Positions 51,689 through 59,640 of a DNA stretch of 64,000 nt are shown piece after piece. Positions within the stretch are counted from its first letter, which is position 1, and the number at the start of each line of letters is the position of its first letter. The notes below the pieces were generated by a model. That model was not told the origin of the DNA and did no database searches. It saw only the letters and a program-made list of their open reading frames with translations. Source of the stretch: JACCSI01 sp035575715 (lineage in GTDB: Bacteria > Acidobacteriota > Vicinamibacteria > Vicinamibacterales > UBA2999); NCBI GenBank assembly GCA_035575715.1, contig DATLXN010000007.1, positions 1-64,000 on the forward strand. The letters are read 5' to 3'. A program made the position numbers and the translations under genes.

Positions 51689-52513
51689 TTACAGCGGATT
51701 ATCCGGATACATCATCGTGCGCCACATGTGCGCGGTCGGGCTGTTGTCAAACCCGAGCCCTTCCTTCGGCTGCTTGAAATTGCGGCCAATGATGTCGATG
51801 AACGGATCCAGCGAGACCTTGACGCCCGGTTCAAAGGCATAGAGATCATTGACGGTGATCAACCGCGCCTCCATGTACCACTTGTGCTTCTTGGCGTATT
51901 CGTAGGCGTCCTTAATGTATTGCGGCGGGACGTAATCCTTGCCGTAGATGCGGGTGTAGAGCTCGGGATATTCGTAACCGTTGGCCGGGTCTGGATAGAA
52001 GCGCAGCGCCTGGTGATGGCGCACCGCCCAACTGACCTTCTCGTCGACGTAGGGCTCGATCATCTGCGCGCCCCACCAGCCGTGGTCAACCTTGATCAGG
52101 TTCTGCACAACGTCGTGCAGGAGGCAGCCGAGAATCACCTGCTCGCTCATCCCCGTCTTCAGCGCACGCGTCGCACTTTGCAGCACGTGATTCGCGGGGG
52201 CGAAGCGGAGATTGAAGAAATCGACTAGCGTCGGCTTGGCCGGCATCGGCGCCAGCTCCGGCATCTTGCGTGCGTTGGCCGGGCCCTGCGGGGTGAACAG
52301 CGAACCGGCACCACGCCGCACGGTCGCCTCGGGCGGCGCAGCGACGACCTGTTCGACCTCGGCATGCGCGTGGGCATGACCATCACCCAGTGACTCGTCA
52401 AGCAGGTCGCTCAGATGATGCTCGAGCGCTTCCGCCTTCGCCTCCGGACACATCGCTTCGACCACCACGGTCCCACCGAGCGATGCGATAAACGCCCTGC
52501 GATCGATTTCCAT
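51689..52513 (-). CDS. Tat-signal exported HD-like protein
   Basis: 274 residues from the ATG at 52513, with GGAGG upstream; a longer frame to 52612 starts in repeat DNA. The N-terminus has RRAFIASLGGTVVVEAM at 5-21, a twin-arginine type signal. A histidine-rich stretch (DGHAHAHAEVEQ) follows. A later segment resembles an HD-domain: LHDVVQNLIKVDHGWWGAQM with an HD pair and SWAVRHHQALRFYPDPANG. Metal-dependent hydrolysis is suggested but not established. It lies 300 bases downstream of the aminotransferase pair, beyond a terminator, so it is a separate transcript. Confidence 0.7.
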   Translation of the reverse strand: MEIDRRAFIASLGGTVVVEAMCPEAKAEALEHHLSDLLDESLGDGHAHAHAEVEQVVAAPPEATVRRGAGSLFTPQGPANARKMPELAPMPAKPTLVDFFNLRFAPANHVLQSATRALKTGMSEQVILGCLLHDVVQNLIKVDHGWWGAQMIEPYVDEKVSWAVRHHQALRFYPDPANGYEYPELYTRIYGKDYVPPQYIKDAYEYAKKHKWYMEARLITVNDLYAFEPGVKVSLDPFIDIIGRNFKQPKEGLGFDNSPTAHMWRTMMYPDNPL

Positions 52514-52626
52514 GGTGCCTCCGGTGGACGAACTAAGAACGAAGAACTCAGAACGAAGAACGGAACAACGGGACGACTGAACGCCTGAACACCAACGACG
52601 GAACGCCGACAACCTACGCCGGAGAA

Positions 52627-52662
52627 CACGACCGACGACCGACGACCGACGACCGACGACCG
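52627..52662. repeat. Heptamer tandem repeat, about five units
   Basis: Units ACCGACG repeat four times exactly (52631-52658), with a partial unit on each side. The array lies in the gap between the HD-like gene and the aminotransferase terminator. Upstream of it (about 52530-52620) the sequence is a degenerate GAAC/GACG mixture of the same period. Confidence 0.75.
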
Positions 52663-52693
52663 GGATTCTATCTGCGACGACGCAATTCTAAGC

Positions 52694-52733
52694 AAAAAAA
52701 TCGGGTACCCCGGCTTTTACCGAAGTACCCGAT
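52694..52733 (-). terminator. Rho-independent terminator of the aminotransferase pair
   Basis: On the minus strand ATCGGGTAC (52733-52725) and GTACCCGAT (52708-52700) form a 9-bp stem that extends inwards with CGG/CCG pairs, followed by seven T (52700-52694). It lies 78 bases past the stop of the last aminotransferase gene, making it the end of that transcript. Confidence 0.85.
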
Positions 52734-52810
52734 CTCGTTCTTGTCGTCGTACCCGAACGTGCTTGTGACGACTTACTCGCTTACGCGTTTCGACCGCGTA
52801 CCCGGTGGTG

Positions 52811-53992
52811 TTAGGCGGCCGTCTGCACCGGCACTGCCAGCGCCTGCTCGAACACCTTGACCGCCTTCTGCATCTCTTCCATCGTCGCGATCGAGATTCG
52901 GCAGTGGGTCTTCTCATACGGCGGGAAGTCCCGGCCGACGAGGATGCCCTGCTTGGCGCACGATTCGCGGAAGCCGCGGGCCGGACGCTTGATGTCGACG
53001 AACAGGAAGTTAGTTTGGGAATCGGTCGGCGTATAACCGCGATCGGTAAACCACTTCGCGGTGAAAGCCCGCGCCTCGGTGTTGCGCTTGCTCTCGGCCT
53101 GGAGCATCTCAGGGCTCTGAGTCAGCGCAGCACGCGCGGCGCTGAGGCCGAGCACGTTGACCGCGCCGTCGCCGTCCCATGCGCGCATCTTCGCGATCGC
53201 GTCCTTGTGACCCACCGCGTAGCCGATACGCAAGCCGGCCATGCCGAACGCCTTCGAGAACGTGCGAGCGACGACGACGCGCGGGTCAGTGATGGCCAGC
53301 GGAATCATCGTCTCGTAACCCGGCATCGTTGCGTATTCGAAATACGCTTCGTCAACCAAGGTCACGGTGTTCGGCGAGCTCTTGGCGAGCGCGCTGATGA
53401 ACTCACGGGTAGTCTTGCCGTCGACGGCAGTCGCAACCGGGTTGTTCGGGTTGCAGAAAAAGACCATGCCGCCACCCTTCGACGCTTCGAGCAGCGCCGC
53501 GGTGTCCATCTTCAGTTCGGGCGGAGGCGTGAGCTTCACGGTGCGAACCGGGTAACCCATCAACGCCGCGTAGCCCGCGCACTCTTCGTAGGCCGGGATC
53601 GGCGCCACGAGAGCAGCAGTCTTCGAGCAGAAGACGTGCGTCGAGGTGCGGAGGATCTGCGTCGAGCCCGATCCGAGCAACACGTTTTCCGCCTTGATGC
53701 CGTGCTTCTTGGCAATCAGTTCGGTGACTTCGGCAGTCGTCGCGAACTGGTAGCGGCCCAGTTCACCGAAACCACCGCGGACCGCGTCGAGGACCGCACG
53801 GCCCGGGCCGAGCGGATTTTCGTTGCTGGCCAGGATGATCGGCGAGCTGGTCTGCGCATTGAGCGCGTCGAAGCCGAGATCAAAGAGTCCGGCTTCGCGG
53901 CCGCGGCCGGCCACCCACATGCCGGCTGCACCCGCACCGAGGGTGTGTACGAAGTTACGTCGCGTCAGCGACATGATCGAGTTCTTTTTCAT
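52811..53992 (-). CDS. Tat-signal PLP-dependent aminotransferase (class I/II, HisC-like)
   Basis: 393 residues from the ATG at 53992, with GGGGGAG six bases upstream; an ATG two codons earlier has no spacing for ribosome binding. Residues 8-29 hold a twin-arginine signal (LTRRNFVHTLGAGAAG). The enzyme fold has NPNNP, D214 in VDEAYF, and the PLP lysine K247 in ARTFSKAFGMAGLRIGYA. These match histidinol-phosphate-type aminotransferases. A periplasmic PLP enzyme is unusual, because PLP is made in the cytoplasm; Tat export of the loaded enzyme would solve this. It is the second gene of a tandem paralogous pair. Confidence 0.85.
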   Translation of the reverse strand: MKKNSIMSLTRRNFVHTLGAGAAGMWVAGRGREAGLFDLGFDALNAQTSSPIILASNENPLGPGRAVLDAVRGGFGELGRYQFATTAEVTELIAKKHGIKAENVLLGSGSTQILRTSTHVFCSKTAALVAPIPAYEECAGYAALMGYPVRTVKLTPPPELKMDTAALLEASKGGGMVFFCNPNNPVATAVDGKTTREFISALAKSSPNTVTLVDEAYFEYATMPGYETMIPLAITDPRVVVARTFSKAFGMAGLRIGYAVGHKDAIAKMRAWDGDGAVNVLGLSAARAALTQSPEMLQAESKRNTEARAFTAKWFTDRGYTPTDSQTNFLFVDIKRPARGFRESCAKQGILVGRDFPPYEKTHCRISIATMEEMQKAVKVFEQALAVPVQTAA

Positions 53993-54007
53993 CGTCATCT
54001 CCCCCGG

Positions 54008-55201
54008 TTACCCTTTGGCCTGCTGGTTAGCAGTGCTGGTGGCCGAACCGAGAACCTTGCGGAACACGGCAACCGCGCGATCCATTTCCTGCTGCGTGCC
54101 GATGGAAATGCGGCAGTGCGTCTTCTCGTAGGGCGGGAAGTCGCGTCCGACCATCACACCGGCCTCGCGGCAGGCGTCACGGAAGGCGGCGGTCGGACGT
54201 CCAACGTTGACGAAGATGAAGTTGGTCTGCGAGTCGGTCGCCTTGAACCCCATCTGATCGAACGCCTTGACGGTGAACGCTTTCACCGACGTATTCCGTG
54301 CTTTTTCGCCGTCGATGTGCGCCTGGTTGTTCATCGCCACGATGCCCGAGGCAATCGCCGGCAGATTGACCGCATACGGCATCCGGAAGTCGTTGAGCCG
54401 CTTGATCACCTGCGTGTCGCCCACCGCGTAGCCGACGCGGAGGCCGGCCATGCCGTAAGCCTTCGAGAAGGTGCGGGTCACGAAGACGTTCGGCGTGGCG
54501 TTGGCCATGTCCATCGCCGTCTTGTAGGACGGGTCGGTGACGTAGTCGTGATACGCCTCGTCGATCAGAATCACGGTGTCGGGTGACGCCGCGCGAACGC
54601 GCTTCACGAAATCCGTCACCGCCGATGCGCCGTGCACCGTTGCAGTCGGATTGTTAGGATTGCAGAAGAACACCAGGCCCGCGCCCTTCGAGGCGTCGAC
54701 CAGCTTGTCGATGTCAATACGCAGGTTCTTGTCGAGATCGACCGCGCGGACTTCACTACCAATCTTCTTGGCCATGTCGCGTGGCGCTTCGAACGTCGGC
54801 CAGGCCAATGCCAGCGGCTTGCTCGGCGAGGTGAACGCACGCACCGCGTTGGTCAGAATCTCGCCGGAGCCGGGACCAAGCGTGATCTGATTGTTGGCGA
54901 CGCCGAACTTGGCGGCGAGCACCTTGATCAGTTCCGGTTCCTGCTGGCGAGCGTTGAACGGATACCGGCCGGCTTCGGGGAACCTGCCGACAATGGTGTC
55001 GACGACGTGCTGCCCGGGTCCGAGGGGGTTCTCGTTACTAGCGATACGAATGACGTTCGACATGGAACCAACAGCGCGCTGCTGCTCGACTTCCAGTGAA
55101 CCTTCGGCTACGGCTGCTTCACGGCCTCGCGCAGCAATCCACTCACCGTTGAGCGGAGCTGGGCCAAACTGCGAGAACAGTCGCCGACGGGACAGCGACA
55201 T
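54008..55201 (-). CDS. PLP-dependent aminotransferase, paralog of the downstream gene
   Basis: 397 residues from the ATG at 55201, with GGAGGAG upstream; the longer frame to 55267 has no such signal. The N-terminus has SRRRLFSQFGPAP, a twin-arginine motif whose hydrophobic core is weak. Then comes WIAARGREA, close to WVAGRGREA in the paralog. Catalytic features are intact: NPNNP, LIDEAYHDYV and the PLP lysine in TRTFSKAYGMAGLRVGYA. The two enzymes are about half identical by eye. They are separated by 15 bases, so one transcript starting above 55201 and ending at the terminator 52694-52733. Confidence 0.85.
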   Translation of the reverse strand: MSLSRRRLFSQFGPAPLNGEWIAARGREAAVAEGSLEVEQQRAVGSMSNVIRIASNENPLGPGQHVVDTIVGRFPEAGRYPFNARQQEPELIKVLAAKFGVANNQITLGPGSGEILTNAVRAFTSPSKPLALAWPTFEAPRDMAKKIGSEVRAVDLDKNLRIDIDKLVDASKGAGLVFFCNPNNPTATVHGASAVTDFVKRVRAASPDTVILIDEAYHDYVTDPSYKTAMDMANATPNVFVTRTFSKAYGMAGLRVGYAVGDTQVIKRLNDFRMPYAVNLPAIASGIVAMNNQAHIDGEKARNTSVKAFTVKAFDQMGFKATDSQTNFIFVNVGRPTAAFRDACREAGVMVGRDFPPYEKTHCRISIGTQQEMDRAVAVFRKVLGSATSTANQQAKG

Positions 55202-55292
55202 GGGGTCTCCTCCTTCGGGGGTCAGGACGACGCATGTCGTCCCTGGGCGAAACTGGGAACGTGGCAATTTTACACGATGGAGATGGATACGC

Positions 55293-55355
55293 GAAACAAA
55301 TAGTGCCTATATGAAACAAATAAGTGCCTATATATAGAAACAAATAGTGCCTATA
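55293..55355. repeat. Three AT-rich direct repeats upstream of the aminotransferase pair
   Basis: Three copies of GAAACAAATAGTGCCTATA (second copy with one extra A) start at 55293, 55313 and 55337, spaced 20 and 24 bases apart. The block is AT-rich in a GC-rich region. It lies 92-154 bases upstream of the ATG at 55201 and its third copy contains the stop codon of the CPA2 antiporter gene. The spacing suits an operator array or a cluster of promoter elements (TATAGG reads on the minus strand). Confidence 0.75.
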
Positions 55356-57390
55356 ACTGGGGCGCTTTGTCTCCGATTGTCTTGCCCACCGACGAGACGC
55401 GCGCCCTTGGTCCTTCCGCCATTAACGCCCGCGCCAGCAGAATGTCGCTGTCATCGCCCAACAGAAAGAGGTCATCGTCGGCGGCCAGCTCGAACACGGC
55501 CGGCGGCGACGTTGTGGTGCCCGACGCACGACGGACGGCGATAACTGTCGCCCCGGTGCTGTTGCGCAGATCGACATCCTGCAGACTCTTGCCGACCGCC
55601 CACGACTCCGCCGCGAGTCGAAAGCTGGAGACCGGCGCGTCCATGATTTCGCGCGGCATCTGGTCCATCGGGATCGCCGGCGCGCGCGACGGCCGCCCGG
55701 TACTGGCACCAAGGACGCGACGATAGTTGTCGACCAGAGTTTCGACCACGTTCCCCGGGATGTGCAGACGGGCGAGCAACTGCGACATCACTTCGAGCGA
55801 CGCCTCGAGCTCCTCGGCGACCGCCAGGGTCGCGCCAGCGGTGGCGAGACGCTCGGCCTCGAGGCGATACCGCGTCCGCGCAATGATCGGTACTTGCGGC
55901 GCCATCGCTCGAACGGCCTTGACCGCTCGCTCCGATGCATCGGGGTCGCTCAAGACCAGGACCACAGCCGCGGCATGTTTCACACCCGCGGCTTCCAGCG
56001 GCTCGGGCGCCGACACATCGGCGTAGTGGATGTTCACACCTCGGGCCAGAGCTGAACGCACGGTCGCGCCGTTCAATTCGAGCACCACGTACGGTACCGA
56101 CAACTCGCCAAGGGACTGCGCGAGCAGGCGGCCGCCAATGCCGTACCCGAGAATGACCACGTGATCGCGCATCGCGTCGCGCTGGCCCTGAAGCGACTCC
56201 GGTACCGCGGTCCTGCGCGGCGCCAATCGCGTCGCAAACCCTGGACCCGCGGCGATCAGGAACGGCGTCAACGCCATCGTGATGACGCTGGATCCGAGCA
56301 GCACCTGCCACCATCCGGTGCTGATTACCCCGCCTTCGAGCGCCGCACGACCCAGCACGAACGAGAACTCGCCGACCTGTGCGAGCGCGAACGCGGCAGC
56401 CAGCGCAATCCGGATCGGTGCGCCGGTCAACATCAGCGCGCCGGCCGCCATGGCCGTTTTTGCGATCACGATCGCGGCCGCGGCCAGCACGATGATGTGG
56501 AGCAACGGCAGCATCTCGCGGACGTCGATCAACATACCGACTGAGACGAAAAACAGGCTGGCCAGCAAGTCACGCAGCGGACGCACATCAGCGTGCACCT
56601 GGTGGCTGAATTCGCCTTCCGCGAGAATCAGGCCGGCAAGAAACGCGCCCGCCGCCATCGACAGCCCCATCTGCGCGGCAAGAAACGCCGTGCCGACGCT
56701 GGCCAGCACCACCGACAGCGCAAACGCTTCGCGCGATGACGCCGCAGCGATGCGAAGCAGCCGCGGCAACAGGACTCGGCCGATCAGCAACACGCCGCCG
56801 CCGACGGCGGCGAGCGTCACCAGCGCCCTGCCGATGCCACGCTGCGATTCGGCGCCAGCCGCGTCGCTGCCGCCAAACAGCGCCGGCGCCGCCGCGAGTA
56901 CCGCGATGACGACGATGTCCTGAAGGAGCAGGACGCCGACGGTCAGCCGACCGTGCGGCGAGTGCAACTGATTGCGCCGCGCCAATTCCTTCAACACGAC
57001 GGCCGTGCTCGATAACGCGACCACCAGTCCGATGACAACGATGCGGCTGACCGGTCCGCCGGCGAACGCGAAGACCGCGCCGCCGGTGACCAGCACGGTC
57101 AGTGCGACTTGTCCCAGCCCGCCGGGGACCAGCGTGCGCCACATCCGCCGCAGATCGTTGAGCGAGAACTCCAGCCCCGCGGTGAACAGCAGCAGCGCGA
57201 CGCCGATTTCAGCCATGAAGTCGACGTCTTCCTGCGAGGTCATCAGGCGCATGCCATTCGGGCCGGCGATGACGCCTGCGGCAATCATCGAGACGATCGC
57301 CGGCACGCGGAGACGGGCGCCGATCACCAACAGCACGACGGCGACGGCGTAGACGAGAACGAGCTCTTGTAAGAGGCCGTGTGAATCCAC
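55351..57390 (-). CDS. CPA2-type cation/proton antiporter with TrkA domains
   Basis: 679 residues from a GTG at 57390; a longer frame to 57552 runs through the divergent gene. About 380 residues of Na+/H+ exchanger helices lead to a RCK-N domain with the dinucleotide motif VVILGYGIGGRLLAQSLG and a C-terminal TrkA-C domain at about 590-670. This is the KefB/YbaL arrangement for K+ or Na+ efflux coupled to H+ entry. The C-terminus ends in a charged tail. The next gene on the opposite strand begins only 22 bases away, so the two share the promoter region. Confidence 0.93.
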   Translation of the reverse strand: MDSHGLLQELVLVYAVAVVLLVIGARLRVPAIVSMIAAGVIAGPNGMRLMTSQEDVDFMAEIGVALLLFTAGLEFSLNDLRRMWRTLVPGGLGQVALTVLVTGGAVFAFAGGPVSRIVVIGLVVALSSTAVVLKELARRNQLHSPHGRLTVGVLLLQDIVVIAVLAAAPALFGGSDAAGAESQRGIGRALVTLAAVGGGVLLIGRVLLPRLLRIAAASSREAFALSVVLASVGTAFLAAQMGLSMAAGAFLAGLILAEGEFSHQVHADVRPLRDLLASLFFVSVGMLIDVREMLPLLHIIVLAAAAIVIAKTAMAAGALMLTGAPIRIALAAAFALAQVGEFSFVLGRAALEGGVISTGWWQVLLGSSVITMALTPFLIAAGPGFATRLAPRRTAVPESLQGQRDAMRDHVVILGYGIGGRLLAQSLGELSVPYVVLELNGATVRSALARGVNIHYADVSAPEPLEAAGVKHAAAVVLVLSDPDASERAVKAVRAMAPQVPIIARTRYRLEAERLATAGATLAVAEELEASLEVMSQLLARLHIPGNVVETLVDNYRRVLGASTGRPSRAPAIPMDQMPREIMDAPVSSFRLAAESWAVGKSLQDVDLRNSTGATVIAVRRASGTTTSPPAVFELAADDDLFLLGDDSDILLARALMAEGPRARVSSVGKTIGDKAPQL

Positions 57391-57398
57391 CGACGTAC

Positions 57399-57404
57399 TA
57401 TAAT
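57399..57404 (+). promoter_or_regulatory. -10 element of a probable leaderless TauE gene
   Basis: TATAAT at 57399-57404 is a perfect -10 hexamer only eight bases before the GTG at 57413. Transcription from it would begin at or within 1-2 bases of the start codon, so the mRNA would be leaderless. No good -35 is seen 17 bases upstream, where the antiporter start codon (57390) already lies. Confidence 0.6.
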
Positions 57405-57412
57405 CGCCGCGC

Positions 57413-58156
57413 GTGACCGGTCTCGAGTATCTCGCCTGTGTCGTGATTGGTTTTATCGCGGCCGTGATTAATGTGATCGCCGCCGGCGGATCGTTTCTCA
57501 CACTGCCGCTGCTCCTGTTTCTCGGCTTCCCTGCCGGTATTGCCAATGGCACGAATCGGGTCGGCGTGCTGGCACAGAACGTCAGCGCCGTCTGGGGATT
57601 TCACCGCCACAAGGTGATTGATTGGCGCTGGTCGATTGGCGTCAGCGTCCCCGCGCTAATTGGTGCGGCGATCGGCGTGTGGGGCGCGCTGCAAATACCG
57701 GACATCGCCTTCCGCCGCATTCTCTCGATCGTGATGTTGGTGATGACGTTGGGAACACTGCTCAATCGCCGGTTCGGCACGCCGCCGGCGGAAGTCCGCA
57801 GCCCGACCCATTGGACAATGGTCGTCGGATTTTTCATCGTCGGGCTGTACGGCGGATTCCTTCAGGCCGGTGTCGGATTCCTGGTGCTGGCGGTCACGAC
57901 CATCGCCGGTCTCGATCTGGTGCGCGGCAACGCCGTGAAGGTGTTCAGCGTGATGATCGTGACGCTGCTGTCGCTGGCGGTGTTCAGCGGCACCGGCAAC
58001 GTCGATTGGCCCGCCGGCATCGCCCTTGGTATCGGTAACCTGCTCGGCGGTCTGCTCGGGGTCCGCTTGGCCGTCCTGCGCGGACACAAATGGCTCGAAC
58101 ACGTCGTCACAGCGACAGTCATCATCTTCGCGGTGATGCTGTGGGTGACGGACTAA
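57413..58156 (+). CDS. TauE/SafE family sulfite exporter-like protein
   Basis: 247 residues with about eight hydrophobic helices. Family features: GFIAAVINVIAAGGSFLTLP, the conserved FPAGIANGTNRVGVLAQN, and GFLQAGVGFLVLAVTTIAGL in the second half. The family exports anions such as sulfite, sulfoacetate or sulfonates. The GTG start has no ribosome binding site and lies eight bases after TATAAT. Divergent from the antiporter gene. No sulfonate catabolic genes are adjacent. Confidence 0.9.
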   Translation: MTGLEYLACVVIGFIAAVINVIAAGGSFLTLPLLLFLGFPAGIANGTNRVGVLAQNVSAVWGFHRHKVIDWRWSIGVSVPALIGAAIGVWGALQIPDIAFRRILSIVMLVMTLGTLLNRRFGTPPAEVRSPTHWTMVVGFFIVGLYGGFLQAGVGFLVLAVTTIAGLDLVRGNAVKVFSVMIVTLLSLAVFSGTGNVDWPAGIALGIGNLLGGLLGVRLAVLRGHKWLEHVVTATVIIFAVMLWVTD

Positions 58157-58158
58157 TT

Positions 58159-58194
58159 GGTGATTGGGTGATTGGTGATTGGTGATTGGTGATT
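58159..58194. repeat. Heptamer tandem repeat, five units
   Basis: GGTGATT repeats five times, one copy with an extra G. It follows the TauE stop by two bases and is followed by related degenerate ATTGCCAATC motifs up to about 58290. Both flanking genes converge here. Confidence 0.8.
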
Positions 58195-58297
58195 GGCAAT
58201 TGCATTGGGTGATTCGGTGATCGGTGATTGATCAATTGCCAGTCGCGCAATCGCCCGCTTTAATTGCCAATCCATCAATTGCCAATCGTCAATGATC

Positions 58298-58873
58298 TCA
58301 GCGCAGCGTCCGAAAGGTCACCGAATAGCGTAACGTTGTCGTCGCCGGGATGCTGTGTTCGTAGGCGCTGCGAGCCTCACCGGTAATCAAGTAGCCCGAG
58401 CGTGGTTCGAGCGCGAGCTCGTGGGTCGTCTTGCGTGGCGGGCGGCGCCCTGCGCCGCGCGCGGCTGCCGGGGCGATGTAGGGACGCAGCTTCATCCGGC
58501 ATGGTGAGAGCAGCGAGATGCCGGCGACGATGCCGAATTGCGGTGCGTCGCGGTGCCAGCCGATGGTCGCGCCTGCGGAGTATTCGTTAATCAGGGTCAT
58601 CGCAAACACGTCTGGCTCAAGGCCCGCCCACACCGCGCAGCGTGCTCGCACCGGCAACAGAAAGTCAGGGATGGCGCCAACCGCTTCGTTCGGGCCGTAC
58701 GACGAGGTGCCAAAGAACGCGACACGGCGACGGGCGACGACGCCGCGCATTTCGAAGTTCGAGAATTCGACGCGCTGATCGATCGCCGTCGCCAGCAACG
58801 ATTCCTCGTCGGCGCTGATGAAGTCCGATTGATACTCAAAGCCGTCCGGCAGGTCTGGCAAAAACAGTGTCAC
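58298..58873 (-). CDS. AlkB-like 2-oxoglutarate/Fe(II) dioxygenase
   Basis: 191 residues from a GTG at 58873; a TTG 30 bases upstream would overlap the TetR gene. Iron ligands are H and D in IGWHRDAPQFG and H in AYEHSIP, and the 2-oxoglutarate arginine is in RYSVTFRTLR. This is the AlkB fold, which removes methyl lesions from DNA or RNA, or hydroxylates proteins. A basic loop (AAARGAGRRPPRKT) falls between the ligands. It immediately follows the TetR gene on the same strand (17 bases), so it may be co-transcribed with the regulator. Confidence 0.88.
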   Translation of the reverse strand: MTLFLPDLPDGFEYQSDFISADEESLLATAIDQRVEFSNFEMRGVVARRRVAFFGTSSYGPNEAVGAIPDFLLPVRARCAVWAGLEPDVFAMTLINEYSAGATIGWHRDAPQFGIVAGISLLSPCRMKLRPYIAPAAARGAGRRPPRKTTHELALEPRSGYLITGEARSAYEHSIPATTTLRYSVTFRTLR

Positions 58874-58890
58874 GGTGGAGTCAAGGGTAC

Positions 58891-59580
58891 TCAAATCCCC
58901 CAAGGCGGCTCGCCCTCGCCGAGCTCCGTCAGCAACGCCGCGATTAACGGGCCGGTTGCGGCTCCGGCCAGAGCCTCGAGTGCGCGTGGGGTGGTGCCCT
59001 CAGCAATCGGGCCGTCGAGGTAGAGGGTCGCCAATCCATGCGGAACCGCCCAGATTAAGGTCGCGACGGCCAGTGGGTCCGCATCATCGTGGCCGGCCGC
59101 CACGCGGGCAGCGCGGACGGTTTCGACCAGCCGTTCAAAGGTACGACGCGACACCTCAACGAGCGACGGGTACTTCTGGTGCTCGATGACGTGGGGCCGG
59201 AACATCACTTTGAAGTAATGCGGCCGGTCGAGCGCAAAGCGGACGTAGGCGGCACCCAACGCGGCCAGCCGCGCCGCCGGATCCTGCGCCGCATTGATCA
59301 GCGATTGCGCCTGCGATTGGTCGAATAGCCGAAACCCTTCTTCGGCAACGGCCGCGATGAGCGCAGATTTGTCGGTAAAGTAATGATACGGAGCCGCTTG
59401 CGAGACTCCGGCCCGGCGCGCCACCTCCCGCAGACTGACCCCCGTCGCGCCCTTTTCTGCCGTCAGTTGTGCCGCGGCCTCCACCAAGGCGACGCGCAAG
59501 TCGCCGTGGTGATAGGCCGGTTTGCCGGCGCTACGCGCGACCACGCTTTGCGGCGTTGACTTGGCCGGAACCTTTTTCAT
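58891..59580 (-). CDS. TetR family transcriptional regulator
   Basis: 229 residues from the ATG at 59580. The N-terminal HTH (SLREVARRAGVSQAAPYHYF) is complete; the C-terminal domain resembles the TetR_C_33-like WHG group. It is divergent from the membrane gene at 59641 across a region containing the palindrome at 59612-59626, its likely operator, so autoregulation and control of the membrane protein gene are probable. The AlkB-like gene lies directly downstream. Confidence 0.92.
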   Translation of the reverse strand: MKKVPAKSTPQSVVARSAGKPAYHHGDLRVALVEAAAQLTAEKGATGVSLREVARRAGVSQAAPYHYFTDKSALIAAVAEEGFRLFDQSQAQSLINAAQDPAARLAALGAAYVRFALDRPHYFKVMFRPHVIEHQKYPSLVEVSRRTFERLVETVRAARVAAGHDDADPLAVATLIWAVPHGLATLYLDGPIAEGTTPRALEALAGAATGPLIAALLTELGEGEPPWGI

Positions 59581-59588
59581 CTTGACAA

Positions 59589-59626
59589 CGTTAAGTTTAA
59601 CATACGAACATCTTAACGTCGTTAAG
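59589..59626. promoter_or_regulatory. TetR operator: three CGTTAAG half-sites
   Basis: CTTAACG-T-CGTTAAG at 59612-59626 is a perfect 15-base palindrome. A third CGTTAAG half-site is at 59589-59595, just above the TetR ATG at 59580. The palindrome sits 15-29 bases upstream of the ATG at 59641, where it would block transcription of the membrane protein gene. This fits a TetR-type dimer-binding site that serves both directions. Confidence 0.8.
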
Positions 59627-59640
59627 TTATGGAGCCGGTC

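Noticed and set aside
52805..54586. 593-residue frame antisense to both aminotransferases
   Set aside because: It crosses the intergenic gap between two well-supported genes, lacks a ribosome binding site, and its sequence is repetitive because the two paralogs below it are similar.
55293..55355. CRISPR array
   Set aside because: Only three short copies with no spacers of uniform unique sequence between them; they are direct repeats with almost no gap.
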